DNA of 64,000 bases from CBFHWU01 sp965659665 (lineage in GTDB: Bacteria; Bacteroidota; Bacteroidia; Flavobacteriales; Flavobacteriaceae): NCBI GenBank assembly GCA_965659665.1, contig CBFHWU010000007.1:1-64000 (forward strand), in the 5' to 3' direction. How positions within the stretch are numbered: the stretch's first letter is position 1; each line of letters starts with the position of its first letter. The notes beneath the pieces were generated by a model that was given only the letters and a program-made list of their open reading frames with translations, did no database searches and was not told the DNA's origin. Both the position numbers and the translations under genes were made by a program. Of this stretch, positions 16,251-24,854 are shown one piece after another.

Positions 16251-18307
16251 AGTTCTAATTTATGTTTAAAATAATTATACGTTTCAAACTGTGAACGTAC
16301 TTTAAGTTGATTTGAATCTGTTTTATAGAGGTTTTTACCCTCTCTACCAACCAAACGTGATTTGACATTATCTCTCCAACCTATTTCAAATACCTCTATA
16401 ATTTCTTTCCTAATTTCCTTATCATAAATAGGGCAAGAAACTTCAACTCGATTTTGAATATTTCGAGTCATCCAATCTGCTGACGAAATATAAACAGAGG
16501 GATTTCCTGCATTTTCAAAAATCATTAATCGAGGATGTTCTAAGAATTTATCGATAATACTTACTACTTCTATGTTTTCACTCATGCCCTCTACGCCAGG
16601 AATCAAACAACATATTCCCCGAACGATCATTTGCACCTTTACACCAGCTCGACTAGCATCATAAAGAGCTTCAATTATTTTATAATTTGTTATATTATTT
16701 ATCTTAATTCGAATGGACGCCTTTTTTCCATCTTTATGGTTTTTGATTTCTTGAGCAATCAGATTTTTGAAGCCCATCAAAGTATCATGAGGGGAATTGA
16801 TAAGGTGATGGTATTTATATACTTTATAATTTACCTTTAAAAATTTAAATACTTTCCCTACTTCTTTTAATAACTTTTGATCGGCTGTAAAAAGGGTGAA
16901 ATCTGTGTAGATCTTTGCAGTGGATTCATTAAAATTGCCAGTACTTATAAATCCGTAGCGAACAATTTTATCCTGTTCAATTCTTTGAATCAAACAAATT
17001 TTGGAATGCACCTTAAGGCCAGGAATTCCAAAAATTAGATGAATTCCTTCTTTTTCCATTTGCTCGGCATATTTGATATTCGCGGTTTCATCAAATCGAG
17101 CTTGTAATTCTATTTGAACGGTTACTCGTTTTCCGTTTCGTGCAGCTTGAATAAGTGAACTGGCGACATGGGAGATTTTTGAAAGTCGATAAATCGTAAT
17201 AAAAACATTGCGTACATTGGGATCTAAGGCTGCTTCTCTCAAAAAACGTACTATGTAACCAAATGTTTGATAGGGAGTGTTTAATAAATAATCCTTTTTA
17301 GCTATTTGTTCCAAAATACTTCCCTCAAGAGTCAACCCAGGAATTTTGAGTGGAATAATCGGAGAATACAATAAATCTTTTCTGCCTAAGCTTGGAAAAT
17401 TCATATAGTCTCTTCTGTTGTGATATCTTCCTCCAGGAGTAATACTGTCTCTGTTCCCAATATTCATCTTATCTAACAAAGTTTGTAACGTATCTGCGCC
17501 TATTTGTTTATCATAAACAAATCGCACAGGATCAGCATCTAATCGATCTTTTACGCTTTCTTCTATTTTTTTTAAAAAACTTTTGGACAAATCATCATCA
17601 ATATCCAACTCTGCATCTCGCGTAAATTTAAACATATGTGCTTCGATGGAGATCGTGTTGAATATACTAAATATTGTGGCGAGCTCATAACGGATAATGT
17701 CATCAATCATGATGACGTATTTATTGTCGGTTGTAGAGGGCAAAACAACAAATCGATTCAATTCAGGTGAAATTTCTATAAGTGAATATTGTAGGGGTTC
17801 AAGTTTTGGATGTGACGTATGATCAAGCTCCATTCGTACTGCCAAATAACTGTGATTATCTTTAATGTAGGGAATGTCTTCTACATCATTTAACATAGTA
17901 GTAAGTAAAGCAGGGCTTACGATGTCTAAAAAATATTGATTTACAAATACCTTTTGACTTTGGTCTAGCCCTGTTTCATCTACAACATAGATATTTTCTT
18001 TAGATAACTCATCAATGATTGTATTTAGAACAAAATAACTATCTTGCTGAAGCTGAAAGGTTTTCTTATTAATTTCTTCAAGAATTTTTTCGGCTGATAA
18101 TTTTTCTTTTTCAGAACCATCTAATGCAATCCGCTTGTTGGTGGCATATCTGACCTTAAAAAATTCATCCAAATTATGAGAAAAAATTCCAATAAATCTC
18201 AACCGCTCTATAAGAGGAACAGTAGAATCTTGAGCCTCTTGTAACACTCTTGCATTAAAGTCAAGCCAGCTAATTTCTCTATTGATAAATATATTTTCAG
18301 CGTTCAT
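16247..18307 (-). CDS. ppk1: Polyphosphate kinase 1
   Basis: Ppk1 reversibly polymerises the gamma-phosphate of ATP into polyphosphate. At 686 residues it matches E. coli Ppk (688). The order is an N-terminal helical domain (INREISWLDFNARVLQEA), the middle domain, and two phospholipase-D-like catalytic domains. GLKVHSKICLI holds the histidine that becomes phosphorylated. The second lobe contains ISTGNFNESTAKIYTDF and the later SADWMTRNIQNRVEV. It overlaps sixA and ppx by four bases on each side. Confidence 0.95.
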   Translation of the reverse strand: MNAENIFINREISWLDFNARVLQEAQDSTVPLIERLRFIGIFSHNLDEFFKVRYATNKRIALDGSEKEKLSAEKILEEINKKTFQLQQDSYFVLNTIIDELSKENIYVVDETGLDQSQKVFVNQYFLDIVSPALLTTMLNDVEDIPYIKDNHSYLAVRMELDHTSHPKLEPLQYSLIEISPELNRFVVLPSTTDNKYVIMIDDIIRYELATIFSIFNTISIEAHMFKFTRDAELDIDDDLSKSFLKKIEESVKDRLDADPVRFVYDKQIGADTLQTLLDKMNIGNRDSITPGGRYHNRRDYMNFPSLGRKDLLYSPIIPLKIPGLTLEGSILEQIAKKDYLLNTPYQTFGYIVRFLREAALDPNVRNVFITIYRLSKISHVASSLIQAARNGKRVTVQIELQARFDETANIKYAEQMEKEGIHLIFGIPGLKVHSKICLIQRIEQDKIVRYGFISTGNFNESTAKIYTDFTLFTADQKLLKEVGKVFKFLKVNYKVYKYHHLINSPHDTLMGFKNLIAQEIKNHKDGKKASIRIKINNITNYKIIEALYDASRAGVKVQMIVRGICCLIPGVEGMSENIEVVSIIDKFLEHPRLMIFENAGNPSVYISSADWMTRNIQNRVEVSCPIYDKEIRKEIIEVFEIGWRDNVKSRLVGREGKNLYKTDSNQLKVRSQFETYNYFKHKLEL

Positions 18308-18789
18308 TCACGAAGCATTTTCGGGGTAATCAATTCCCCTTGACACGTTTTAATTTCTTCCCACGAAGATACATCAAAACGAAAAATAAACGCTGCTGCT
18401 GTTGGTATGTTGTCTTTTTTAAAACCGCCAAGCTTGAAGGCTAGTTCGGTACAGGCGTAATTATGTCCAAAAGTCATGATTGTGTGGTGATGATTGGAGA
18501 GGGATGTAATAAAATCATATACTTCAGTACCTTCAAAATCGTATAGTTCCTGTGTGATCGATAGTTTTTCGTAAGCTACTTTCATCGATCTCATCATAAT
18601 CATACACGTATGTAAAGCACGATTAGCAGGGCTTGAAAATACTTTTTCAATATCTAGATCTTGCTTAGCTAAGTGAACTCCAACTATATGCGCATCATTC
18701 ACTCCTCTTTCAATTAAATGACGGTTCATATCTGAAACTTGATAATTCCAAGCCGATTTGGCATGCCGGACCATAATCCATGTTTTCAT
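18304..18789 (-). CDS. sixA: SixA-type histidine phosphatase
   Basis: This protein of 161 residues is in the histidine phosphatase superfamily, with the catalytic RHAKS motif at 8-12 (phospho-accepting His9), an arginine in FSSPANRALHT, and a second histidine in MTFGHNYA. SixA removes phosphate from histidine phosphocarriers in E. coli. In this phylum the true substrate is not established. It overlaps pdxH and ppk1 by four bases each, which suggests common translation with phosphate-related genes. Confidence 0.85.
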   Translation of the reverse strand: MKTWIMVRHAKSAWNYQVSDMNRHLIERGVNDAHIVGVHLAKQDLDIEKVFSSPANRALHTCMIMMRSMKVAYEKLSITQELYDFEGTEVYDFITSLSNHHHTIMTFGHNYACTELAFKLGGFKKDNIPTAAAFIFRFDVSSWEEIKTCQGELITPKMLRE

Positions 18790-19430
18790 GGTGATAAACG
18801 TTTTTTAACCCATTGATTCTCGTTCGAATAATAAACTATTCTATCGTGCAATCTATTGGGTTGTCCCTGCCAAAACTCAATTTTGGAAGGTATCACTTCA
18901 TAACCTCCCCAATGTTTGGGTCGTGGAACAGTTTTTCCTTTAAATCGATGCGTAAGTGCTTGTAATTTTTCATAAAGTACCTCTTTACTTGCAATTTCTT
19001 TACTTTGCTCCGAGACATGTGCACCTAATTGACTTCCTTCAGGTCGAGAAGCAAAATAACGATCTGAATCCTCGCTAGGTACCTTGTGAGCCTTTCCTTG
19101 AACAATGATTTGTCGTGCTAGATTTTGCCAATAAAAACAAATGCTTACTTGCTTATTGTATTCGATATCAATTCCTTTTTGACTGTTGTAATTTGTATAA
19201 AAAACAAATCCAGTATTTGTTACTTGCTTCAACAAAACTACTCGCGAATTAACTCTTCCATTGGCCTGAGCTGTTGAAAGTATCATGGCATTAGCTTCAT
19301 CTACCCCCCCTTGTGTAACTACTTCATCATACCAGTAATTGAATAATTCAAAAGGATGCTGAGGTGTTTTAGATTCTGTTAAACACGAAAAATCATACTG
19401 TTGACGTTGATTTGATAGATCTTTTTTCAT
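18786..19430 (-). CDS. pdxH: Pyridoxamine 5'-phosphate oxidase
   Basis: This FMN-dependent enzyme oxidises pyridoxamine or pyridoxine 5'-phosphate to pyridoxal 5'-phosphate. The 214-residue protein shows the family signatures SRVVLLKQVTNTGFVFYTNY, SICFYWQNLARQIIVQG, the ASRPEGSQLGAHVSEQS loop and the C-terminal PSKIEFWQGQPNRLHDR stretch, in which arginine and histidine bind PLP. The length matches E. coli PdxH (218). It lies 18 bases after rnz and overlaps sixA by four bases. Confidence 0.95.
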   Translation of the reverse strand: MKKDLSNQRQQYDFSCLTESKTPQHPFELFNYWYDEVVTQGGVDEANAMILSTAQANGRVNSRVVLLKQVTNTGFVFYTNYNSQKGIDIEYNKQVSICFYWQNLARQIIVQGKAHKVPSEDSDRYFASRPEGSQLGAHVSEQSKEIASKEVLYEKLQALTHRFKGKTVPRPKHWGGYEVIPSKIEFWQGQPNRLHDRIVYYSNENQWVKKRLSP

Positions 19431-19448
19431 GAATATGAAGATACAAAA

Positions 19449-20360
19449 TCAATCCCAAATAATTAAATCTCCATCATGTGCTAAAAGAACAGGGTTAAAA
19501 AAATTTTCAGCTTGAATTTTAAACTCTTGAAGTTCTTTGTAACGTGAAGAATAATGACCTAAAATGAGTTCTCCTGCCTTAGCTTGGTGAGCAATTTGAG
19601 CAGCCTGACTTGCGGTACTGTGTTGTGTTTTTTGGGCCAAAACTTCATGATCATCCAAAAAAGTAGATTCGTGATACAATTTATCTACCCCTTTGATAAT
19701 GGGTGTCATTTCAGGTTGATAGGACGTGTCACTACAATAGGCATAAGATTTAGGCAAGGGAGGGGCTATAGTTAAGAGCGTATTTTTTATTAATTCCCCC
19801 TTTATATTTTCGGCATCTAAACCAAGTTTCAAGTTTTGAAATTGACTTCGATCAACGCGATAATGATCAATAGCCGTTTTGTTTAACTTCCTTAGGTTTG
19901 TTTTTTCTTTAAATAAAAAACCATTGGTATACACGCGATGTTTCAGGGGAATAGTTGACACTGAAAGTTTTTCGTTTTCAAAAATTATTTCTGAAGTTTT
20001 AGAAGTTAACTCATGAAAATGCAAGGGATAGTTGGTCCAAGAATCGGCTAATTTCAATAATAAAGTGACAGCAGCTTTAATTCCCTTAGGACCGTATACA
20101 TGCAAGGGAGCCTCTCTTCCTAAAAGTCGAAAAGAGGATATCAAACCTGGTAATCCATAAAAGTGATCACCATGCAGGTGTGAAATAAAAATATGTTTAA
20201 TGTGAGCAAACTTAACTTTGTATTTGCGTAGTTGAACTTGGGTACCTTCCCCGCAATCAATTAAAAAATGATGTCCTTTGATTTCAAGTAATTGCGCTGT
20301 TGGATTTTTATCAGGGTGAGGTGTTGCAGAGTAACACCCTAAAATTCGTAATTGCATCAA
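19449..20360 (-). CDS. rnz: Ribonuclease Z (tRNA 3'-endonuclease)
   Basis: This 303-residue metallo-beta-lactamase-fold RNase cuts tRNA precursors after the discriminator base. The zinc motif is HLHGDH (61-66), with further ligands in YCSDTSY and the final GHYSSRY. The PxKxxxxxNGF exosite motif is seen as PLKHRVYTNGFLF. This enzyme matters here because tRNA genes in the lineage often lack an encoded CCA. It overlaps the STAS-like gene by four bases, a pairing common in flavobacteria. Confidence 0.95.
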   Translation of the reverse strand: MMQLRILGCYSATPHPDKNPTAQLLEIKGHHFLIDCGEGTQVQLRKYKVKFAHIKHIFISHLHGDHFYGLPGLISSFRLLGREAPLHVYGPKGIKAAVTLLLKLADSWTNYPLHFHELTSKTSEIIFENEKLSVSTIPLKHRVYTNGFLFKEKTNLRKLNKTAIDHYRVDRSQFQNLKLGLDAENIKGELIKNTLLTIAPPLPKSYAYCSDTSYQPEMTPIIKGVDKLYHESTFLDDHEVLAQKTQHSTASQAAQIAHQAKAGELILGHYSSRYKELQEFKIQAENFFNPVLLAHDGDLIIWD

Positions 20361-20698
20361 TATCCTAAATCACGTTCAATTTCTTCAATTTCAATTGCGT
20401 CCAAAGCTTCACTCATAGAGGGAACAGTGAGAATATGTTCTGGTAAATTATTAATCGAAATTGCACCTGTTAAAATAACAAATGATTTTTGGTTTTCTGT
20501 TTTGTGAATAGAGACAAGTTCTTGGAACTCTAGGATGTCAGATTTATTTATTCTAGCCATAACAGAAATATCTAAAATCACATTCATATTACTCCATTCA
20601 TGGTAGCTTGATTTCATTAAATTTCTAAAATCAATATCTTTTGGATCTCCTTCTTCGTAAAAAAACAACATGTAAGTTGTGTGATTTTCTGATCGCAT
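20357..20698 (-). CDS. STAS-like small protein linked to RNase Z
   Basis: This protein of 113 residues has no catalytic motif. The pattern NMNVILDISVMARINKSDILEFQELV resembles the STAS fold, where a strand-helix unit mediates protein interaction. Such proteins next to rnz in flavobacteria are often labelled 'ribonuclease Z' by neighbourhood error, although they contain no metal motif. The tight coupling (four-base overlap with rnz, five-base gap from pyrB) suggests a regulatory or structural partner of one neighbour, which is inference only. Confidence 0.65.
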   Translation of the reverse strand: MRSENHTTYMLFFYEEGDPKDIDFRNLMKSSYHEWSNMNVILDISVMARINKSDILEFQELVSIHKTENQKSFVILTGAISINNLPEHILTVPSMSEALDAIEIEEIERDLGY

Positions 20699-20703
20699 AT
20701 AAA

Positions 20704-21633
20704 TTAAAGTTTAGCGGCTAATAAATATAACACTGCCATTCGAATAGCTACTCCATTTTCCACTTGATCTAAAATAATAGCATATTCGGAGTCAGCTACT
20801 TCACTAGTGATTTCAACACCCCGATTAATTGGTCCTGGATGCATAATTACTAATTCTTTGTTCAGGCTATTCAGCAAGGGCATATGTAATCCGTATTGGA
20901 GTGCGTATTCGCGGTTTGAGGGGAAGTAGCTAGCTGTCATACGCTCAAATTGCACTCGAAGAACATTAACAACATCCGCCCACAAAAGCGCTTTACGAAG
21001 GTCTGTTTCTACTTGAACTCCAAGGGATTCAATATGTTTTGGTATTAAGGTTAATGGACCACATACACATACTTGAGCGCCTAATTTTTTGAGAGCAAAA
21101 ATATTTGATAATGCCACTCTAGAGTGTAGTATATCGCCCACTATGACTATTTTTTTTTCGGCAATTTCACCCATTTGTTGTTGAATTGAAAAACAATCGA
21201 GCAAAGCCTGCGTTGGGTGTTCATGTGCACCATCTCCTGCATTAATAATACATGCTTTTACGTGATTGGACAAAAACATTGCAGCGCCAGGATGTGGATG
21301 ACGCATTACAACCATATCCACTTTCATGGATAAGATATTATTTACGGTATCGATGAGGGTTTCTCCTTTTTTTACAGATGACTGAGAAGCTGAAAAATTA
21401 ATAACATCTGCCGAAAGTCGTTTTTGAGCCAATTCAAAAGACAACTTAGTACGTGTACTATTTTCAAAAAATAAATTTGCTATGGTGACATCACGAAGGG
21501 AAGGTACTTTTTTGATAGGGCGATTGATCACTTCCTTAAAGTGTGTAGCCGTTTCGAAAATAAGTTCAATATCAGAGGGTTTCAGATATTTAATTCCCAA
21601 TAAATGATTTACACTTAAATTTTCACTCATCAC
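20704..21633 (-). CDS. pyrB: Aspartate carbamoyltransferase catalytic subunit
   Basis: PyrB joins carbamoyl phosphate and aspartate in the first committed step of pyrimidine synthesis. The 309-residue chain carries the carbamoyl phosphate loop FENSTRTKLSFELA, the HPHPGAAM and GDGAHEHPTQALLD motifs, and HPGPINRGVEI near the C-terminus. No pyrI regulatory subunit gene is nearby, so the enzyme is probably the unregulated trimeric form. It overlaps pyrR by 11 bases. Confidence 0.95.
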   Translation of the reverse strand: MMSENLSVNHLLGIKYLKPSDIELIFETATHFKEVINRPIKKVPSLRDVTIANLFFENSTRTKLSFELAQKRLSADVINFSASQSSVKKGETLIDTVNNILSMKVDMVVMRHPHPGAAMFLSNHVKACIINAGDGAHEHPTQALLDCFSIQQQMGEIAEKKIVIVGDILHSRVALSNIFALKKLGAQVCVCGPLTLIPKHIESLGVQVETDLRKALLWADVVNVLRVQFERMTASYFPSNREYALQYGLHMPLLNSLNKELVIMHPGPINRGVEITSEVADSEYAIILDQVENGVAIRMAVLYLLAAKL

Positions 21634-22168
21634 TCGATATTAAATACACAGCGTCTTGTTCATTTTGTTCACTCCAGGCAACTTGGACACGCTCATTTTC
21701 AATTGCATCTACCTGACGACCACAAAAGTCGGGTTGAATAGGTAACTGGCGTGCAAAACGGCGATCGATCAAAGTGAGGAGTTGAATTTCTTTAGGGCGT
21801 CCATATGAATCAATTGCTGTTAAAGCAGCCCGAATACTTCGACCTGTATACAAAACATCATCAATAAGTACAACTCGCTTATTTTCAATCTTCATATTCA
21901 TGATATTTTGATTTGCAGAAAGCAAACTTTTAGAACGTCTAAAGTCGTCTCGAAAAAAAGTGATATCCAAAGCCCCAACTTCAATGTGGTTGACTTTGTA
22001 TTCTTCTTTCAATATCGATAACAAACGACGAGCCACGTAAATACCACGAGGTTGTAAACCCACTATAACGCTCCCTTTAAAATCATGGTGAGTTTCGCGA
22101 AGCTGACAAGCTAAACGATTGAGCGTAATTTGAAGTTCCTTGGCGTTAAGAAGGATTTTTGTGCTCAT
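21623..22168 (-). CDS. pyrR: PyrR bifunctional regulator / uracil phosphoribosyltransferase
   Basis: This 181-residue type I phosphoribosyltransferase has the PRPP-binding motif LIDDVLYTGRSI at 101-112 and the family start LLNAKELQITLNRLACQL. In Firmicutes PyrR binds leader RNA of pyr operons and causes attenuation. It also has weak uracil phosphoribosyltransferase activity. Here the gene is followed by pyrB with an 11-base overlap. The likely promoter is so close to the start codon that an attenuator leader has no room, so the enzymatic role or an RNA target elsewhere is more plausible. Confidence 0.93.
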   Translation of the reverse strand: MSTKILLNAKELQITLNRLACQLRETHHDFKGSVIVGLQPRGIYVARRLLSILKEEYKVNHIEVGALDITFFRDDFRRSKSLLSANQNIMNMKIENKRVVLIDDVLYTGRSIRAALTAIDSYGRPKEIQLLTLIDRRFARQLPIQPDFCGRQVDAIENERVQVAWSEQNEQDAVYLISSDE

Positions 22169-22175
22169 TTTAGGT

Positions 22176-22205
22176 CAAAAGTAATCATTTTTTTATGAAA
22201 TTCAA
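22176..22205 (-). promoter_or_regulatory. Promoter of the pyrR-pyrB gene run
   Basis: On the minus strand TTG (22205-22203), a 19-base spacer and TACTTTTG (22183-22176) form an exact Bacteroidetes promoter. Transcription would begin near 22172, about four bases before the pyrR start codon at 22168. This is the only clear promoter for the eight-gene run down to ppx. Confidence 0.65.
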
Positions 22206-22267
22206 TTGTTGTTATCATCTTACCGAAATTATCCTTAGGTATAATTTAAAAAAAACTTATATTTAGG

Positions 22268-22558
22268 ATGCCCAAATTATACAACATGTATCAAAAAGCC
22301 TTTCTTATTTTTAAAAATAATTTTTATTTATTTGTTCCACTTTCTATATTATTACAAACATGTATCGCCTCCATAGCAGTGTATTTAATATTTATTCAAG
22401 GAGTGACGCCTCTACATATGATTCTGTTGCTTATTTGTATCATCAGTTCATCAGCCTATAATGGAGCTATAATAGCTTGTTTGCCTATTAAAACAATATT
22501 CCATTTATTATTAATTAGTATTTTTATAAATATATCTTTTATTGTTTTATATTTATGA
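22268..22558 (+). CDS. Small membrane protein of unknown function
   Basis: This 96-residue hydrophobic protein has three probable membrane segments (about 18-40, 48-68, 75-95). After a short basic N-terminus (MPKLYNMYQKAFLIFKNN) it has no recognisable domain. It is divergent from pyrR and ends one base before the start of the isoaspartyl peptidase gene, so both are probably made from one mRNA. A TATATTTA sequence just before its ATG resembles a promoter -7 element. No function can be proposed. Confidence 0.55.
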   Translation: MPKLYNMYQKAFLIFKNNFYLFVPLSILLQTCIASIAVYLIFIQGVTPLHMILLLICIISSSAYNGAIIACLPIKTIFHLLLISIFINISFIVLYL

Positions 22559-22559
22559 C

Positions 22560-23525
22560 ATGCGAATGTCAACATCAATTATTTTTTTCTTATTAATAAC
22601 GCTAAGTTCGTGCGATTCGGCACAAGATAATCAAAAAGCGGTTTTAGTTATTCATGGGGGTGCAGGATCATTAAGTACCGATCGAATGAGTGACAGCTTG
22701 GAACAAGCCTATCGAAATAAACTATCGGAAGCATTAATTGCGGGTCGAAATCAGATTGCATCAGGAGGCAGTAGCTTAGAGGCTGTTCAGAAAGCCATAA
22801 CTATTATGGAGGATTCTCCTTTATTTAATTCTGGGAAAGGAGCAGTTTTTACTTACGAGGGCATCAATGAGTTAGACGCATCAATTATGGACGGAAAAAC
22901 AGGAATGGCTGGAGCAGTTTCTGGGGTTACATCCATCAAAAATCCAATTCAAGCTGCGGTTGCCGTGATGCAGCACTCACCACATGTAATGTTATCGGGC
23001 AAAGGAGCTGAAAGTTTTGCTATCTCAAGAAATTTAGACACCGTTCCTAATCGCTATTTTTATACAGAAATTAATTATCAACGTCATATTCAAAATAAAT
23101 CCTACGCTGATGAAAAATACGGTACTGTAGGAGCTGTAGCATTAGACTTGGAGGGAAATATCTCTGCCGGAACATCTACAGGAGGAATGACCAATAAAAG
23201 ATATGGTAGAATTGGTGATTCACCCATTATAGGAGCAGGTACGTATGCTGAAAATAATGTTGGTGGGATTTCGGCTACCGGACATGGGGAGTTTTTTATT
23301 CGCAATGTCGTTGCCTATGACATCATAGCTCGAGTTAAATATCAGAACCAAAAAATAGCTAAAGCTGCCAACGATGTGATTCATACAAAGTTAAAATCTA
23401 TGGGCGGCGCTGGAGGTGTGATTGGGTTAAGTGCGCAAGGAAGTGTCACCATGCCCTTTAATACTGAGGCAATGAGTAGAGGATATATTACTCTTACAGG
23501 TGATCCTGTAATAATGATAGATTAA
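22560..23525 (+). CDS. Isoaspartyl peptidase / plant-type L-asparaginase, lipoprotein
   Basis: This Ntn-hydrolase has 321 residues when read from the ATG at 22560, one base after the upstream stop. A TTG at 22542 would overlap the previous gene and spoil the signal peptide. A lipobox (LSSC, Cys18) predicts export and lipidation. The precursor is cut before the catalytic threonine in KYGTVGAVALD (Thr189), and GTSTGGMTNKRYGRIGDSPI forms the substrate pocket. It cleaves beta-aspartyl dipeptides and may hydrolyse asparagine. A surface-exposed location suggests peptide scavenging. Confidence 0.9.
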   Translation: MRMSTSIIFFLLITLSSCDSAQDNQKAVLVIHGGAGSLSTDRMSDSLEQAYRNKLSEALIAGRNQIASGGSSLEAVQKAITIMEDSPLFNSGKGAVFTYEGINELDASIMDGKTGMAGAVSGVTSIKNPIQAAVAVMQHSPHVMLSGKGAESFAISRNLDTVPNRYFYTEINYQRHIQNKSYADEKYGTVGAVALDLEGNISAGTSTGGMTNKRYGRIGDSPIIGAGTYAENNVGGISATGHGEFFIRNVVAYDIIARVKYQNQKIAKAANDVIHTKLKSMGGAGGVIGLSAQGSVTMPFNTEAMSRGYITLTGDPVIMID

Positions 23526-23550
23526 CTTTAAATAAAATTCAGTAATAAAA

Positions 23551-24810
23551 TTATCCCGTTACTTCCTGAGCGACTTCACGAGATAACTTTTCGTACACTC
23601 CGTTTTCAAGTCGTTCTCGAATCGAGGAAAAAGCGGTTAACGTTTCATCAATATCTGCCATTGAATGAGATGTCGTAGGAATTAGACGTAATAAAATCAA
23701 CCCTTTTGGAATTACAGGATAAACTACTATAGAGCAAAAAATTCGATAATTATCTCTCAAATCTTTTACTAAAACCATAGCTTCTCGAATTGTTCCTTTT
23801 AAATAAACAGGAGTCACACAACTTTGGGTTGTTCCGATATCAAATCCTCTATCTTTAAGACCCGATTGTAAGGCATTAACATTGTCCCAAAGTTTATTTT
23901 TAAGTTCAGGCATTGAGCGTAACATGTCCAAACGCTTTAAAGCTCCTTTTACTAAAATCATCTGAAGAGACTTAGCAAAAACTTGTGAACGCATATTGTA
24001 TTTCATGTAATCGATGACTTCTTTATCCGCAGCGATAAAAGCACCGGTACTAGCCATTGATTTTGCAAATGTTGCAAAATAAACATCAATGTCATCTTGA
24101 ACACCTTGTTCTTCACCAGCCCCTGCTCCTGTAGCTCCTAAAGTACCGAACCCATGAGCATCATCAACTAAAAATCGGAAATTATATTTTTCTTTTAATG
24201 CAGCAATCTCGCGTAAACGACCTTGTTCACCGCGCATACCGAAAACTCCTTCTGAAATAACTAAAATTCCCCCACCAGTTTCTTCAACAACTTTAGTGGC
24301 GCGTTTTAGGTTTTTTTCAAGACTTTGGATATCGTTATGCATAAATGTGAATCGTTTTCCAACATGTAAACGAACCCCGTCTACAATACATGCATGAGCA
24401 TCAACATCATATACAATAACATCATTTTTGGAAACCAAAGCGTCAATTGTAGATAAAATCCCTTGGTACCCAAAATTAAGCAAATAGGCTGCTTCTTTTT
24501 GAACAAAGCTCGCCAGTTCTTCTTGGAGTTGCTCATGATATGAAGTATGACCCGACATCAACCGAGCTCCCATTGGATACGCAGCACCATAATCTTGTGC
24601 AGCTTGAGCATCAACGGCACGAACTTCAGGGTGATTAGCAAGACCTAAGTAGTCATTTACACTCCAAGTAATAACTTCTTTTCCTTGAAATTTCATGCGA
24701 TTTGAAATGGGTCCTTCCAGCTTAGGAAAAGCAAAATATCCTTCGGCAACAGCAGCCCATTTTCCTAATGGACCTTTGTTAGCTCTAATTCGATCAAAAA
24801 TATCAGTCAT
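23551..24810 (-). CDS. AONS-family PLP-dependent C-acyltransferase, candidate cysteate fatty-acyltransferase
   Basis: This 419-residue member of the alpha-oxoamine synthase family is related to glycine C-acetyltransferase, KBL, BioF and serine palmitoyltransferase. The DDAHGFG motif (216-222) contacts the PLP ring and ATFAKSMAS holds the Schiff-base lysine (Lys250). These enzymes condense an amino acid with an acyl thioester and release CO2. The gene lies 44 bases downstream of a cysteine-synthase-like gene. In sulfonolipid-producing Bacteroidetes a cysteate synthase and a cysteate C-fatty-acyltransferase of exactly these families make the capnine base, so that role is proposed here. Serine palmitoyltransferase is the main alternative. 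Confidence 0.8.
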   Translation of the reverse strand: MTDIFDRIRANKGPLGKWAAVAEGYFAFPKLEGPISNRMKFQGKEVITWSVNDYLGLANHPEVRAVDAQAAQDYGAAYPMGARLMSGHTSYHEQLQEELASFVQKEAAYLLNFGYQGILSTIDALVSKNDVIVYDVDAHACIVDGVRLHVGKRFTFMHNDIQSLEKNLKRATKVVEETGGGILVISEGVFGMRGEQGRLREIAALKEKYNFRFLVDDAHGFGTLGATGAGAGEEQGVQDDIDVYFATFAKSMASTGAFIAADKEVIDYMKYNMRSQVFAKSLQMILVKGALKRLDMLRSMPELKNKLWDNVNALQSGLKDRGFDIGTTQSCVTPVYLKGTIREAMVLVKDLRDNYRIFCSIVVYPVIPKGLILLRLIPTTSHSMADIDETLTAFSSIRERLENGVYEKLSREVAQEVTG

Positions 24811-24854
24811 GTATAGATATATAATTTTTTGTAAATATAATCATTTGCACCATG

